Shown here in pieces: positions 24,391 to 32,439 of a stretch of DNA of 32,453 nucleotides. Source of the DNA: Pseudogulbenkiania sp. (lineage in GTDB: Bacteria > Pseudomonadota > Gammaproteobacteria > Burkholderiales > Chromobacteriaceae); the NCBI GenBank assembly GCA_018260425.1, contig JAGLBD010000041.1, forward strand, positions 1-32,453. Reading direction: 5' to 3'. The notes under the pieces are model-generated. The model was not told where the DNA came from, ran no database searches, and worked only from the letters and a program-made list of their open reading frames with translations. The position numbers were made by a program, and so were the translations under genes. How positions within the stretch are numbered: position 1 is the first letter of the stretch; each line of letters opens with the position of its first letter.

Positions 24391-25026
24391 GTGAAAAACA
24401 TTGTCATTTTGATCTCGGGACGGGGTTCCAATATGCAGGCCATTGTCGACGCTGGCCTGCCGGGCGTCACGATCGCGGCGGTGATTGCCAACCGGCCGGA
24501 TGCGGCAGGCATTGCCTGGGCCGCCGCACGCGGCATCACGACCCGGGTACTCGACCACAAGGCTTACGCCTCGCGCGAGGCATTTGACGAACAGCTTGCC
24601 GACACCATCGATGCCTTCACCCCCGATCTGGTGGTGCTGGCCGGTTTCATGCGTATTCTCACCCCCGGCTTTACCGCACGTTACGAGGGACGCATGCTGA
24701 ACATCCATCCGTCCCTGCTGCCGGCCTTTCCGGGGCTGCATACTCATGAACGGGCCATTGAGGCGGGTTGCAAGGTTGCCGGCTGTACCGTGCACTTCGT
24801 CACGGCAGAACTGGACCATGGTCCGGTCGTCAGCCAGGGCGTCGTCAACATCGCCGACGACGAGACACCGGACAGCCTCGCGGCCAAGGTTCTCGAACTC
24901 GAACATCAGTTGTACCCTGCCGCAGTACGTTGGTTTGCGGAAGGACGCCTGTCGATCGACGGCGCACGCGTCCGCCTGGCCGACCTCGCCGGTGCCGACG
25001 CTGCCATGATGGTTCCGGCTCCCTGA
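24391..25026 (+). CDS. purN: Phosphoribosylglycinamide formyltransferase PurN
   Basis: PurN transfers a formyl group from 10-formyl-tetrahydrofolate to GAR in purine synthesis. The 211-residue protein has the phosphate-binding GRGSNM (10-15) and the catalytic triad N104 and H106 (LNIHPSLLPAFPG) plus D142 (ELDHGPVVSQ), matching the E. coli spacing. The start is a GTG with AAGGATAGA upstream. No ATG fits the family N terminus MKNIVILISGRGSN. Confidence 0.97.
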   Translation: MKNIVILISGRGSNMQAIVDAGLPGVTIAAVIANRPDAAGIAWAAARGITTRVLDHKAYASREAFDEQLADTIDAFTPDLVVLAGFMRILTPGFTARYEGRMLNIHPSLLPAFPGLHTHERAIEAGCKVAGCTVHFVTAELDHGPVVSQGVVNIADDETPDSLAAKVLELEHQLYPAAVRWFAEGRLSIDGARVRLADLAGADAAMMVPAP

Positions 25027-25036
25027 AACGCGACCG

Positions 25037-26065
25037 ATGCGCCTCTCGCCTGCCAAAACCTTTGCCGTTGCCCTGATGCTGTCGCTGACCGTGCATCTGC
25101 TGGTCGGTGTCGGCGATAGCCTCTACGGACTATTTCCGGTGCCTCAGGACGAGACACCGCTGAAACCGCTCAAGGCACGCCTGCGCGCCATGGCGCTGGA
25201 CAGCCAGCCGGCCAGTCCGCCGCCGCCAGCCAAGGGGGTGACGACCCTGGCAGCGGCCAAACCGCGTGCCGCACGCAAAACCGCCTCGGCACCACAGGAG
25301 GCCAGCGCACCGTTGCACCACCTCGTGGCTTCGGCACCGCAGGCAAAACCGGTCGCGTCGGAGCCGGCGCTTATCGCCAGCGCACCGGTCGGGGAACTGC
25401 TGCCAAAACGTTTTCCGGATCGGGCGGTTTTGACCTATGACGCCTATTACGGGGCGTTCATGGCCGGTATCGCGGTGGTGGACTGGCAGCGCGAAGGCCG
25501 GCACTACCGGCTAGACAGCCGTATCACCGTCGCCTTTACCGGTATGGTGCTACGCTACGTTTCGGAAGGTGAAATCACGCCGCAGGGACTGAAACCCAGT
25601 TCATTTGCCGCGTACCGCAACGAAACACCAAAAGAAAAAGCCAGCTTCGACTGGCAAGGCCGGCAATTGGTCTATGGAGAAAACGAGCCGCAAACCGCCG
25701 AGCTGCGCAAAGGTGCGCAGGATGTCTTCAGCGTGATGTACCAATTGGCACTCAAGGGTGCCGGCGCCGATGGCGATGCCATTCAGGTCACCACCGGCAA
25801 AAAGGTGCGCGACCGGCCGGTGGCCCCCAGCGGCGAAGCCGAGCTGGAAACCCGGGACGGACCGATCCATGCCGTGGTGATCCGCTCGCAGGACGCTGAC
25901 TCGCTGACCGAATTCTGGCTGGCCCCCGAGTACGCCAACCAGCCGATACGCGTCCGCCGCACCGACAAGAATCTGAATCTGGACTTGCGCATCAACCGCA
26001 TCGAGCTGAACGGCACGACGGTGTGGAAGCAGTCCCCACCCATACAACGGAAACCAAGTAAATGA
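25037..26065 (+). CDS. DUF3108 domain protein
   Basis: This 342-residue protein has one N-terminal hydrophobic helix (about 8-27) acting as a signal anchor. A Pro/Ala-rich linker (about 40-120) leads to a beta-rich DUF3108 domain (RAVLTYDAYYGAFMAGIAVVDW onward). The domain should lie in the periplasm. DUF3108 has no established biochemical role; a link to cell-envelope lipid or outer-membrane homeostasis is speculation. It starts 10 bp after purN and overlaps the next gene by ATGA, so all three are probably co-transcribed. Confidence 0.82.
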   Translation: MRLSPAKTFAVALMLSLTVHLLVGVGDSLYGLFPVPQDETPLKPLKARLRAMALDSQPASPPPPAKGVTTLAAAKPRAARKTASAPQEASAPLHHLVASAPQAKPVASEPALIASAPVGELLPKRFPDRAVLTYDAYYGAFMAGIAVVDWQREGRHYRLDSRITVAFTGMVLRYVSEGEITPQGLKPSSFAAYRNETPKEKASFDWQGRQLVYGENEPQTAELRKGAQDVFSVMYQLALKGAGADGDAIQVTTGKKVRDRPVAPSGEAELETRDGPIHAVVIRSQDADSLTEFWLAPEYANQPIRVRRTDKNLNLDLRINRIELNGTTVWKQSPPIQRKPSK

Positions 26066-27318
26066 TCCATGCAGCACAACTGGCCCATATCGAGGCCGTG
26101 ATTTACCAGATGACATTCTTCGACCGTCCGGCCGATGCCGTGTTGTCGTCCTATTTCCGGGAACACGCCAAACTGGGCGGACAAGATCGTCATGTGATTG
26201 CCGAAACCGCCTTCGCCTGCCTGCGCCGCTACACGCTGGCCACCGCATTGATCGCCCCGGAAAAGGTCACGGCGCGCCGTCTGGCCCTGGCAACGCTGGC
26301 GCGCATCCGCAATATCAACCTGAAAGAATTCGCCGATGCGCTCAAAGAGGGCGAACGCGATTGGGTCATTGCGCTCAAGGGCAAAGAAGTCGATGCCAGC
26401 CTGACCCTCTCCGCCGAACTGCCGCAGTGGGTCATCGACCGGCTGGACGGCAAGAGTGAAGCCGATATCCTCGCCCTGGGTCAGGGTCTGATGCGTGCGG
26501 CTCCGCTCGACCTGCGCGTCAACACGCTGAAGATGAAGCGCGACGAAGCGCTGGCACGACTCAATGCCGACGGCCTGGAAGCCACGGCTACGCCCTACTC
26601 CCCGATCGGTATCCGCCTGAAAGGCAAACCGGCCATCAATCGCCACGACTTGTTCAAGGAAGGTGCACTGGAAGTCCAGGACGAAGGCAGCCAACTGTTG
26701 GGCTTGCTGACCGGGGCACGCCGTGGCGAGATGGTGGTGGACTTCTGTGCCGGAGCGGGCGGCAAGACCTTGCTGCTCGGCGCGCAAATGGCCTCGAGCG
26801 GCCGACTCTACGCCTTTGATATCTCGGAAAAACGACTCTCCAACCTGAAACCGCGTCTGGCGCGCTCGGGCTTGTCCAATGTCCATCCGCAACTGATCTC
26901 GCACGAGAACGACATCAAGATCAAACGTCTGGCTGGCAAAGCCGACCGCGTACTGGTCGATGCGCCCTGCTCGGGTCTGGGAACCTTGCGCCGCAACCCT
27001 GATCTAAAATTTAGACAGAACGCAAAAAGCATCGATGAACTGAACCAGAAACAAGCGTCGATTCTCGACGCGGCCAGCCGTCTGGTGAAAAAGGGCGGAC
27101 GACTGGTCTATGCGACCTGCAGCATCCTGCCCCAGGAAAACCAGCATATCGTGGCCGCCTTCCTTGAAGCGCACCCGGAATTCAGCTTGATCCCGGTCGA
27201 TACCCTGCTTGCAGAACAACGCATTGAACTGAGCGTGGGTGAGTATCTGGAAATGGCTCCGCATCGTCATGATACCGATGGATTCTTTGCAGCTGTCATG
27301 GTGCGTAATAACGGTTAA
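26062..27318 (+). CDS. RsmB/NOP-family rRNA (cytosine-5) methyltransferase
   Basis: This 418-residue RNA m5C methyltransferase has an N-terminal NusB-like helical domain (1-130) and a C-terminal SAM-binding domain. Motif I is VVDFCAGAGGKTL (about 226-238). The catalytic motifs are DAPCSGLGTLRRNPD, with C303, and ATCS, with C353; the two-cysteine mechanism is typical of the family. The likely substrate is 16S rRNA, but I cannot decide between RsmB-type and other NOP-family targets. The ATG is inside the DUF3108 stop (ATGA). Confidence 0.9.
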   Translation: MIHAAQLAHIEAVIYQMTFFDRPADAVLSSYFREHAKLGGQDRHVIAETAFACLRRYTLATALIAPEKVTARRLALATLARIRNINLKEFADALKEGERDWVIALKGKEVDASLTLSAELPQWVIDRLDGKSEADILALGQGLMRAAPLDLRVNTLKMKRDEALARLNADGLEATATPYSPIGIRLKGKPAINRHDLFKEGALEVQDEGSQLLGLLTGARRGEMVVDFCAGAGGKTLLLGAQMASSGRLYAFDISEKRLSNLKPRLARSGLSNVHPQLISHENDIKIKRLAGKADRVLVDAPCSGLGTLRRNPDLKFRQNAKSIDELNQKQASILDAASRLVKKGGRLVYATCSILPQENQHIVAAFLEAHPEFSLIPVDTLLAEQRIELSVGEYLEMAPHRHDTDGFFAAVMVRNNG

Positions 27319-27338
27319 ACTATCTGTTGTAACTTTGT

Positions 27339-27355
27339 GCGCTAACGATTAGCGC
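27339..27355. terminator. Short hairpin after the RsmB-family gene
   Basis: A 7-bp stem GCGCTAA/TTAGCGC with a CGA loop lies in the 70-bp gap before the CLC gene. There is no T tract. It could be a weak terminator or an operator. Confidence 0.4.
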
Positions 27356-27388
27356 CCCCACTCTCCGGACAAGGTCGAGCACTGAACG

Positions 27389-28759
27389 ATGCCTACCACT
27401 ACACTCTGGCAAAACCCGCAGCATTGGTTGAAGCGACGCATGCGCTTCCTGCATCGCTCAAGCCTGCTATGGCGACGCCGGGCGCCGGTGTGGATGGGGG
27501 GCATCCTGATCGGTTTGATGGCGGTGATTCTGGCGCAAGGCAGTCATTTGTCGCATGAATTGTTTTACAAGGCCTACGACAACTCGCCGCTCTGGGCCCT
27601 GCTGATGACCCCGCTGGGACTGGGCTTGTCGGTATGGTTGATGAACCGTTTTTTCAGTGGTTCATCCGGGGGCGGCATCCCTCAGGCCATCGCCATGCTC
27701 GAGCCGGGCACCCTGACGCTGCGCGAGCGCATCCTGAGTCTGAGAGCCGCCATCGGCAAGATCATTCTCTGTACGCTGAGCATCGCGTCGGGCGCCAGCT
27801 TTGGCTATGAAGGACCGATCGTACAGGTCGGCGCCGCAATCAAATACAGTCTTGGCCGTGCGGCGGCGCGCCATCATGAAGGCGTGACGCGCAGCCTGAT
27901 TCTCGCTGGCGGTGCAGCAGGGGTAGCCGCGGCCTTCAATGCCCCACTGGCCGGCATTGTGTTCGCTATCGAGGAAATGGGCCGGGCCTTTGACCAGCGC
28001 GCCAGCGGCACCATTCTGCTCTCGGTGATTCTGGCCGGCCTGACTGCCATGAGCATCAATGGCGACTACAACTACTTCGGGGTTGCCCTCGTCACGCTGG
28101 ACCCGGGTCAAAGCTGGCTGGCCATTCCGGTTTGCGGTGTGATCGCGGGCCTGATCGGTGCCTTGTCGGCGCGACTCTTTATCCGTTTGACCCACCAGCT
28201 TCCCGGCCCGCTGCACCGCTGGCGCAGCCGTTTTCCGGTGGGCTTTGCGGTGGGTTGCGGGATCGTTCTCGCCCTGATCGGCATTGCGGCCGACGGCATG
28301 ACCTTCGGTACCGGTTACTGGCGTGCCCGCGACATCATAGAAGGGGCCGGGGGACTGGAGAGCTACGGCATTCTCAAATTGCTGACCCTGTTCATCAGCT
28401 ATATCAGTGGTGCGCCCGGCGGGATCTTTGCTCCGTCGCTGGCGGTGGGAGCCGGCATCGGCCTGAATGTCGCAACGCTATTCCCGGCCTACCCGCACAC
28501 GGCGATGATCATGCTGGGCATGGTCGCCTTTTTCTCCGGGATGACCCGGGCGCCAATGACCGGTTTTGTCATCGTGATGGAGATGACCGACTCGTCGAGC
28601 ATGATTTTTCCCTTGATGCTGACCGCCCTGATCGCAGCAGGCATTTCACGCGTCATCTGCCGGCACTCGCTGTATGAAACCCAGGCCCGGCTGTATCTCA
28701 ACGTGCAAAGAGAGCGGGAAGCGCGCCGTGAAATTGACCACACCGCATCACGCACGTAG
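27389..28759 (+). CDS. CLC-family anion transporter with variant filter
   Basis: This 456-residue integral membrane protein belongs to the CLC chloride channel/transporter family. The three family signatures are found with changes. GSGIP is GGGIP (94-98), so the chloride-coordinating serine is glycine (G95). GREGP is GYEGP (139-143), with the gating glutamate E141 kept. GGxFxP is intact as GGIFAP (344-349). E196 in FAIEEM corresponds to the proton glutamate E203 of E. coli ClcA, which favours H+/anion exchange over a channel. The anion preference is uncertain. No CBS domain follows the membrane part. Confidence 0.88.
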   Translation: MPTTTLWQNPQHWLKRRMRFLHRSSLLWRRRAPVWMGGILIGLMAVILAQGSHLSHELFYKAYDNSPLWALLMTPLGLGLSVWLMNRFFSGSSGGGIPQAIAMLEPGTLTLRERILSLRAAIGKIILCTLSIASGASFGYEGPIVQVGAAIKYSLGRAAARHHEGVTRSLILAGGAAGVAAAFNAPLAGIVFAIEEMGRAFDQRASGTILLSVILAGLTAMSINGDYNYFGVALVTLDPGQSWLAIPVCGVIAGLIGALSARLFIRLTHQLPGPLHRWRSRFPVGFAVGCGIVLALIGIAADGMTFGTGYWRARDIIEGAGGLESYGILKLLTLFISYISGAPGGIFAPSLAVGAGIGLNVATLFPAYPHTAMIMLGMVAFFSGMTRAPMTGFVIVMEMTDSSSMIFPLMLTALIAAGISRVICRHSLYETQARLYLNVQREREARREIDHTASRT

Positions 28760-28762
28760 AAT
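28734..28762 (+). promoter_or_regulatory. Sigma-70 promoter for grxD
   Basis: TTGACC (28734-28739) and TAGAAT (28757-28762) are spaced by exactly 17 bp. The -10 element contains the TAG stop codon of the CLC gene. The predicted leader to the grxD ATG is about 48 nt. Confidence 0.75.
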
Positions 28763-28817
28763 AACCGATAGAAACAGTCAGGTATTTTGCCCGCACCAGA
28801 TTAAGGATTTGCAAGCA

Positions 28818-29138
28818 ATGGATATTCAGGAAGTCATTCGCAAGACCGTCACCGAAAACCCGGTTGTCCTGTACATGAAGGGTTCGGCCCAATTCCCGCA
28901 GTGCGGCTTCTCCGGTCGTGCCGTGCAAATCATCAAAGCCTGTGGCGTGAACCGCTTCACGACCGTCGACGTGCTGGCTGATCCGGAAGTCCGTCAGGGC
29001 ATCAAGGAATTCGCCAATTGGCCGACCATTCCGCAACTGTACATCGGCGGCGAGTTCATCGGCGGTTCGGACATCATGTACGAGATGTACCAGAACGGCG
29101 AACTGCAGGAGCTGCTGAAGCCTTACGCCAACGCGTAA
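28818..29138 (+). CDS. grxD: CGFS monothiol glutaredoxin GrxD
   Basis: GrxD binds and transfers iron-sulfur clusters, usually as a glutathione-bridged dimer, and has little thiol reductase activity. The 106-residue protein has the CGFS active site at residues 29-32 (PQCGFSGRA), the WPTIPQLYI loop and the C-terminal GGSDIMYEMYQNGEL. ATG 28818 follows an AAGGA and matches the family N terminus (MDIQEVIRKTV). It has its own promoter and a strong terminator, so it is monocistronic. Confidence 0.96.
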   Translation: MDIQEVIRKTVTENPVVLYMKGSAQFPQCGFSGRAVQIIKACGVNRFTTVDVLADPEVRQGIKEFANWPTIPQLYIGGEFIGGSDIMYEMYQNGELQELLKPYANA

Positions 29139-29157
29139 GCCGCAGCACCCGCTTCAC

Positions 29158-29196
29158 ACGGGGCCCTCGTTCAGACGGGGGCCCCGTTGTTTTTTC
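29158..29196 (+). terminator. Rho-independent terminator of grxD
   Basis: A 9-bp stem ACGGGGCCC/GGGCCCCGT with a 12-nt loop is followed by TTGTTTTTT. Confidence 0.9.
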
Positions 29197-29244
29197 AGGA
29201 TGTCGTGTGAGAGGTAAAAGCACCAGAGCACACAGGATAAAGAC

Positions 29245-29265
29245 GATATACAATTAAACTATATC
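29245..29265. repeat. Inverted repeat upstream of the EAL gene
   Basis: GATATA (29245-29250) and TATATC (29260-29265) are separated by 9 bp of A/T-rich sequence, about 25 nt before the EAL start. TACAAT inside it could be a -10 element, so it may be an operator over the promoter. Confidence 0.35.
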
Positions 29266-29288
29266 CGTCTCCCGATCAGGACTCTTGC

Positions 29289-30095
29289 ATGACTGCTCCG
29301 TCTGTCAGCGCCAGCAAGCCCGTAGCAACACAAAGCCCGACTGCCATTCTTGAGGCACTGGCCAATGACCAGTTATTACCCTACTTCCAGCCACTGATTG
29401 ACCCCGCTGATCAACACGTTATCGGTTGCGAGGCACTGGCGCGCTGGAAACATCCCGAGCAGGGACTGCTCCCCCCGGCGGCATTTGTCCCGGTCATGGC
29501 CGACAAGGGCATGATGAAAGAGCTCACCGAGCTGATGCTGGAAAAATCCTTGTATGCCTGCAGTAACTGGCGTGATCTGGGATTCGATATCAAGGTCGGC
29601 GTCAACCTCTCCACCACGGCACTGGCGGTTCCCAACCTTGCGCAACGACTGGCCCAACGGGCACGTATCGCCGGCGTCCCGACCGCCAATCTGGTCATCG
29701 AATTGAACAGTGAAGGCCTGCTCGATACGCTGGAACAATCTCGTCCGGTGTTGCACGAACTACGCAGCAGCGGCTTCGGCATTGCCGTCGACGAATTCAC
29801 GCCGGGGAGCCCGATGGAAGCGCAGCTCGACCCTGACCTGTTTTCCTCGGTCAAGTTGTCGCGCAAGGTGACCGCCAGCCTTGCCCGGCAGCCGGAAACC
29901 CATGCCGCGTTGCGTCATACCGCCGAGTTGGCGAAGCAGCGACAGCTGCGTCTGATTGCACTGGGTCTGGAGGACAAAAACGACCTGCCATTACTATGCT
30001 CTTTGGGTTGCAATGGGATACAGGGATACGCTATCAGTCGCCCATTACCGGAAAGTAGTTTTATCTCGTGGATTTCCGAGTGGGTTTCAGGTTAG
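29289..30095 (+). CDS. EAL-domain protein, probably a degenerate c-di-GMP phosphodiesterase
   Basis: This 268-residue cytoplasmic protein is one EAL domain without GGDEF or sensor domain. Present are E48 of the EAL motif (CEALARW), N106 (VNLS), E138 (IELN), D168, K189 and Q245 (IQGYAISRP). Changed are the second Asp of the DDF motif (E169 in VDEF), the Asp after the lysine (KLS instead of KID) and the first Glu of AEGVE (L225 in ALGLE). Loss of several metal or catalytic residues suggests weak or no hydrolysis, so a c-di-GMP effector or adaptor role is likely. The partner is unknown. Confidence 0.85.
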   Translation: MTAPSVSASKPVATQSPTAILEALANDQLLPYFQPLIDPADQHVIGCEALARWKHPEQGLLPPAAFVPVMADKGMMKELTELMLEKSLYACSNWRDLGFDIKVGVNLSTTALAVPNLAQRLAQRARIAGVPTANLVIELNSEGLLDTLEQSRPVLHELRSSGFGIAVDEFTPGSPMEAQLDPDLFSSVKLSRKVTASLARQPETHAALRHTAELAKQRQLRLIALGLEDKNDLPLLCSLGCNGIQGYAISRPLPESSFISWISEWVSG

Positions 30096-30098
30096 AAT
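30093..30098 (+). promoter_or_regulatory. -10 element candidate for upp
   Basis: TAGAAT overlaps the EAL gene's TAG stop codon. The -35 region is weak (TGGATT at 18-bp spacing). Transcription would start near 30105 and produce a leader of about 105 nt carrying the two hairpins listed next. Confidence 0.35.
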
Positions 30099-30117
30099 AC
30101 CGTCCCATACCTGCAGG

Positions 30118-30190
30118 CGGTCGTCTGGCGACCGTCTGTTGCACGCATTACAGGAAGCAGTTTTTCGCCCTTCGCGAAAAACTGCTTTTT
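30118..30190 (+). terminator. Two leader hairpins before upp, the second a strong terminator
   Basis: The first is a 6-bp stem CGGTCG/CGACCG (30118-30134). The second is a 13-bp perfect stem AGCAGTTTTTCGC/GCGAAAAACTGCT (30156-30168 with 30174-30186), loop CCTTC, followed by four T's. It lies 20-50 nt before the upp ATG. It may terminate EAL transcription or act as an attenuator inside the upp leader. Confidence 0.75.
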
Positions 30191-30209
30191 CTCAAGGTAG
30201 GGGTCCGCA

Positions 30210-30842
30210 ATGAATATCACCATCGTCAATCATCCTCTCGTACAGCATAAGCTGGGTTTGTTGCGTGAGGGTGACATCAGTACCATGAAGTTCCGTCAGT
30301 TGACTCAGGAACTGGCTCGCTTGCTGGCCTATGAAGCCACCCGGGACTTCGAACTGGAAACCGTTTCCATTCAAGGCTGGTGCGGCCCGATTGAAATCCA
30401 GCAAATCAAAGGCAAAAAAGTCACCGTCGTTCCCATCCTGCGCGCCGGCATCGGCATGCTGGACGGCGTACTCGATCTGGTGCCGTCAGCCAAGATCAGT
30501 GTCGTGGGACTGTCGCGCAACGAAGAAACCCTGGAACCGGAACCGTACTTCGACAAATTCGTCGACAGCCTGAACGAGCGTATCGCCATCATCATCGATC
30601 CGATGCTGGCCACCGGTGGTTCGATGATCGCAACCATCGACCTGCTGAAGCGCAAAGGCTGCCAAACCATCAAGGCCGTGGTCATGGTTGCGGCACCGGA
30701 AGGCGTGAAACTCGTCAATGAAGCCCATCCGGACGTGCAGATCTATACCGCATCGCTCGACAGCCATCTCAACGAGCAAGGCTACATCATCCCCGGACTC
30801 GGGGATGCCGGAGACAAGATCTTCGGCACCAAACACCTCTGA
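30210..30842 (+). CDS. upp: Uracil phosphoribosyltransferase Upp
   Basis: Upp makes UMP from uracil and PRPP, the key uracil salvage step. The 210-residue protein has the PRPP-binding motif [13 protein letters not shown] (D130-S138) and the N-terminal [14 protein letters not shown] typical of the family. The C-terminal uracil-binding region [17 protein letters not shown] is present. ATG 30210 follows AAGGTAGGGG. uraA lies 67 bp downstream, past a terminator, so the salvage genes are adjacent but may be read separately. Confidence 0.97.
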   Translation: MNITIVNHPLVQHKLGLLREGDISTMKFRQLTQELARLLAYEATRDFELETVSIQGWCGPIEIQQIKGKKVTVVPILRAGIGMLDGVLDLVPSAKISVVGLSRNEETLEPEPYFDKFVDSLNERIAIIIDPMLATGGSMIATIDLLKRKGCQTIKAVVMVAAPEGVKLVNEAHPDVQIYTASLDSHLNEQGYIIPGLGDAGDKIFGTKHL

Positions 30843-30850
30843 TTTCCCGA

Positions 30851-30876
30851 ACGCCGCTGATTCCAGCGGCGTTTTT
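30851..30876 (+). terminator. Rho-independent terminator of upp
   Basis: A 9-bp perfect stem ACGCCGCTG/CAGCGGCGT with an ATTC loop is followed by T's. Confidence 0.9.
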
Positions 30877-30909
30877 ACAACATAAAAAACCAATGAGGAA
30901 TCTCGCACC

Positions 30910-32154
30910 ATGCTGCATAAAATCAAGGTAGCCGTCTCCGGCGCCCAGATCCTGTTCGTCGCATTCGGCGCACTGGTCCTGGTCCCGCTGTTGACCGGCC
31001 TCAACCCGGCCATGGCCCTGCTCGGCGCCGGCCTCGGCACCCTGCTGTTCCAGCTCTGTACCCGTCGCCAGGTGCCGATTTTTCTGGGCTCGTCGTTCGC
31101 TTTCATCGGCCCGATCATTTACTCGGTGCAGACCTGGGGCATGCCGTCCACCCTGTTCGGCCTGTTTTGTGCCGGACTGATGTATTTCGTGGTGGCCGCC
31201 ATCATTCGCCTGCGCGGCATGGGGCTGGTCAACCGCTTGCTGCCGCCGGTCGTTATCGGCCCGATCATCATGATCATCGGCTTGTCGGTTGCCACCGCGG
31301 CGTCCAATATGGCGATGGCCCGGGTCAATGGCCATCAGGTGATGGACTATCAGGTCGCCATGCTGCTGGCGAGCGCCTCGCTGGCCACCACCATCGTGGT
31401 CGCCGTGTTCGCCAAGGGGATTTTCAAATTGGTGCCGATTCTGGCCGGTGTCGTGGTCGGTTACGTCCTGGCCATCTTCCTGGGCCAGGTTGACCTCGGC
31501 AAGATTGCCGCTGCCCCGTGGTTTGCCGTTCCCCACTTCATCCAGCCCGAGATCAACTGGGCCGCCGCCCTGTTCATGCTGCCGGTGGCTATCGCACCGG
31601 CCATCGAACATATCGGTGGCGTCATGGCCATTGGCGGCGTCACCGGTCAGGACTACACCCGCAACCCGGGTCTGCACCGCACGCTCGCTGGCGACGGCCT
31701 CGGCGTGTGCCTGGCCGGTCTGATCGGCGGTCCGCCGGTGACCACCTATGCCGAAGTGACCGGCGCCGTGATGATTACCCGCAACTTCAACCCGGTCACC
31801 ATGACCTGGGCCGCCGTGTTCGCCATCATTCTGGCCTTCTTCGGCAAGTTCAATGCGCTGCTGCAGTCCATCCCGATGCCGGTGATGGGTGGCATCATGG
31901 TGCTATTGTTCGGCACCATCGCCTCGATCGGCCTCAAGACCCTGATTGAAGACCGTACCGACCTGATGGAACCGCGTAATCTGGTGATCATTTCGGTGGT
32001 TCTGACAGCCGGCATTGGCGGTCTGGAACTGAAAATCGGTTCGCTGGGTCTGGCTGGCGTGGGGCTGTGCTCCATTCTGGCCATCGTGCTCAATCTGATT
32101 CTGCCCAAGTCGGCGGCCAGCCATGAAGGTATCCCCGAAGGACAGGATATCTGA
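30910..32154 (+). CDS. uraA: Uracil permease UraA (NCS2 family)
   Basis: This 414-residue inner-membrane uracil:H+ symporter has about 14 membrane helices. Substrate and proton residues match E. coli UraA in spacing: E233 in APAIEHIGG and E282 in TTYAEVTGAV, 49 residues apart in both. The region GDGLGVCLAGLIGGPPVTTYAE is family-typical. ATG 30910 follows a GAGGAA ribosome-binding site. With upp it forms an uptake-plus-salvage pair. Confidence 0.94.
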   Translation: MLHKIKVAVSGAQILFVAFGALVLVPLLTGLNPAMALLGAGLGTLLFQLCTRRQVPIFLGSSFAFIGPIIYSVQTWGMPSTLFGLFCAGLMYFVVAAIIRLRGMGLVNRLLPPVVIGPIIMIIGLSVATAASNMAMARVNGHQVMDYQVAMLLASASLATTIVVAVFAKGIFKLVPILAGVVVGYVLAIFLGQVDLGKIAAAPWFAVPHFIQPEINWAAALFMLPVAIAPAIEHIGGVMAIGGVTGQDYTRNPGLHRTLAGDGLGVCLAGLIGGPPVTTYAEVTGAVMITRNFNPVTMTWAAVFAIILAFFGKFNALLQSIPMPVMGGIMVLLFGTIASIGLKTLIEDRTDLMEPRNLVIISVVLTAGIGGLELKIGSLGLAGVGLCSILAIVLNLILPKSAASHEGIPEGQDI

Positions 32155-32254
32155 GCCGCACGTCGCAAACACGGACAAGCGAGTCGGACAAATGAACGAC
32201 AAGGGTTTGTTTTTCAATGGATAATGGCAATATTAAAATTCTCTTATCCTTGAT

Positions 32255-32368
32255 ATGCAAACCCTCATTCTGCTGGCGCTGACTTACTTTTTCCTGTTGC
32301 CGATCGTGACCGGAGCTTACTCCCTCGCAACAGGCAGTCTGGTCAGACTGGCTCACGGCAAATCGTGA
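32255..32368 (+). CDS. 37-aa small membrane ORF
   Basis: The ORF reads MQTLILLALTYFFLLPIVTG then AYSLATGSLVRLAHGKS. One hydrophobic helix (about 3-22) is followed by a short basic tail, the layout of many small membrane proteins. The stop codon abuts a strong terminator. A TTGTTT-N18-TATTAA promoter candidate (32207-32236) would start the mRNA about 12 nt before the ATG. No Shine-Dalgarno is visible, which is the main weakness. I recognise no family. The rest of 32155-32254 shows no other feature. Confidence 0.4.
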   Translation: MQTLILLALTYFFLLPIVTGAYSLATGSLVRLAHGKS

Positions 32369-32402
32369 AAAAAACAGCCGCTTCATTAAAGCGGCTGTTT
32401 TC
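32368..32402. terminator. Strong bidirectional terminator after the small ORF
   Basis: A 13-bp perfect stem AAAACAGCCGCTT/AAGCGGCTGTTTT with a 5-nt loop (32371-32401) is flanked by A's on one side and T's on the other. Confidence 0.88.
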
Positions 32403-32413
32403 AGGCTGTTGAA

Positions 32414-32439
32414 CAAGCCCATGGGAAACCGTGGGCTTG
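32414..32439. repeat. Second hairpin at the right edge
   Basis: CAAGCCCA (32414-32421) pairs with TGGGCTTG (32432-32439) around a 10-nt loop. It may belong to an off-window feature on the right. Confidence 0.5.

Noticed and set aside
32090-32422. 110-codon open frame on the minus strand at the right edge
   Set aside because: It crosses a strong terminator and the uraA 3' end, with no promoter, ribosome-binding site or domain.
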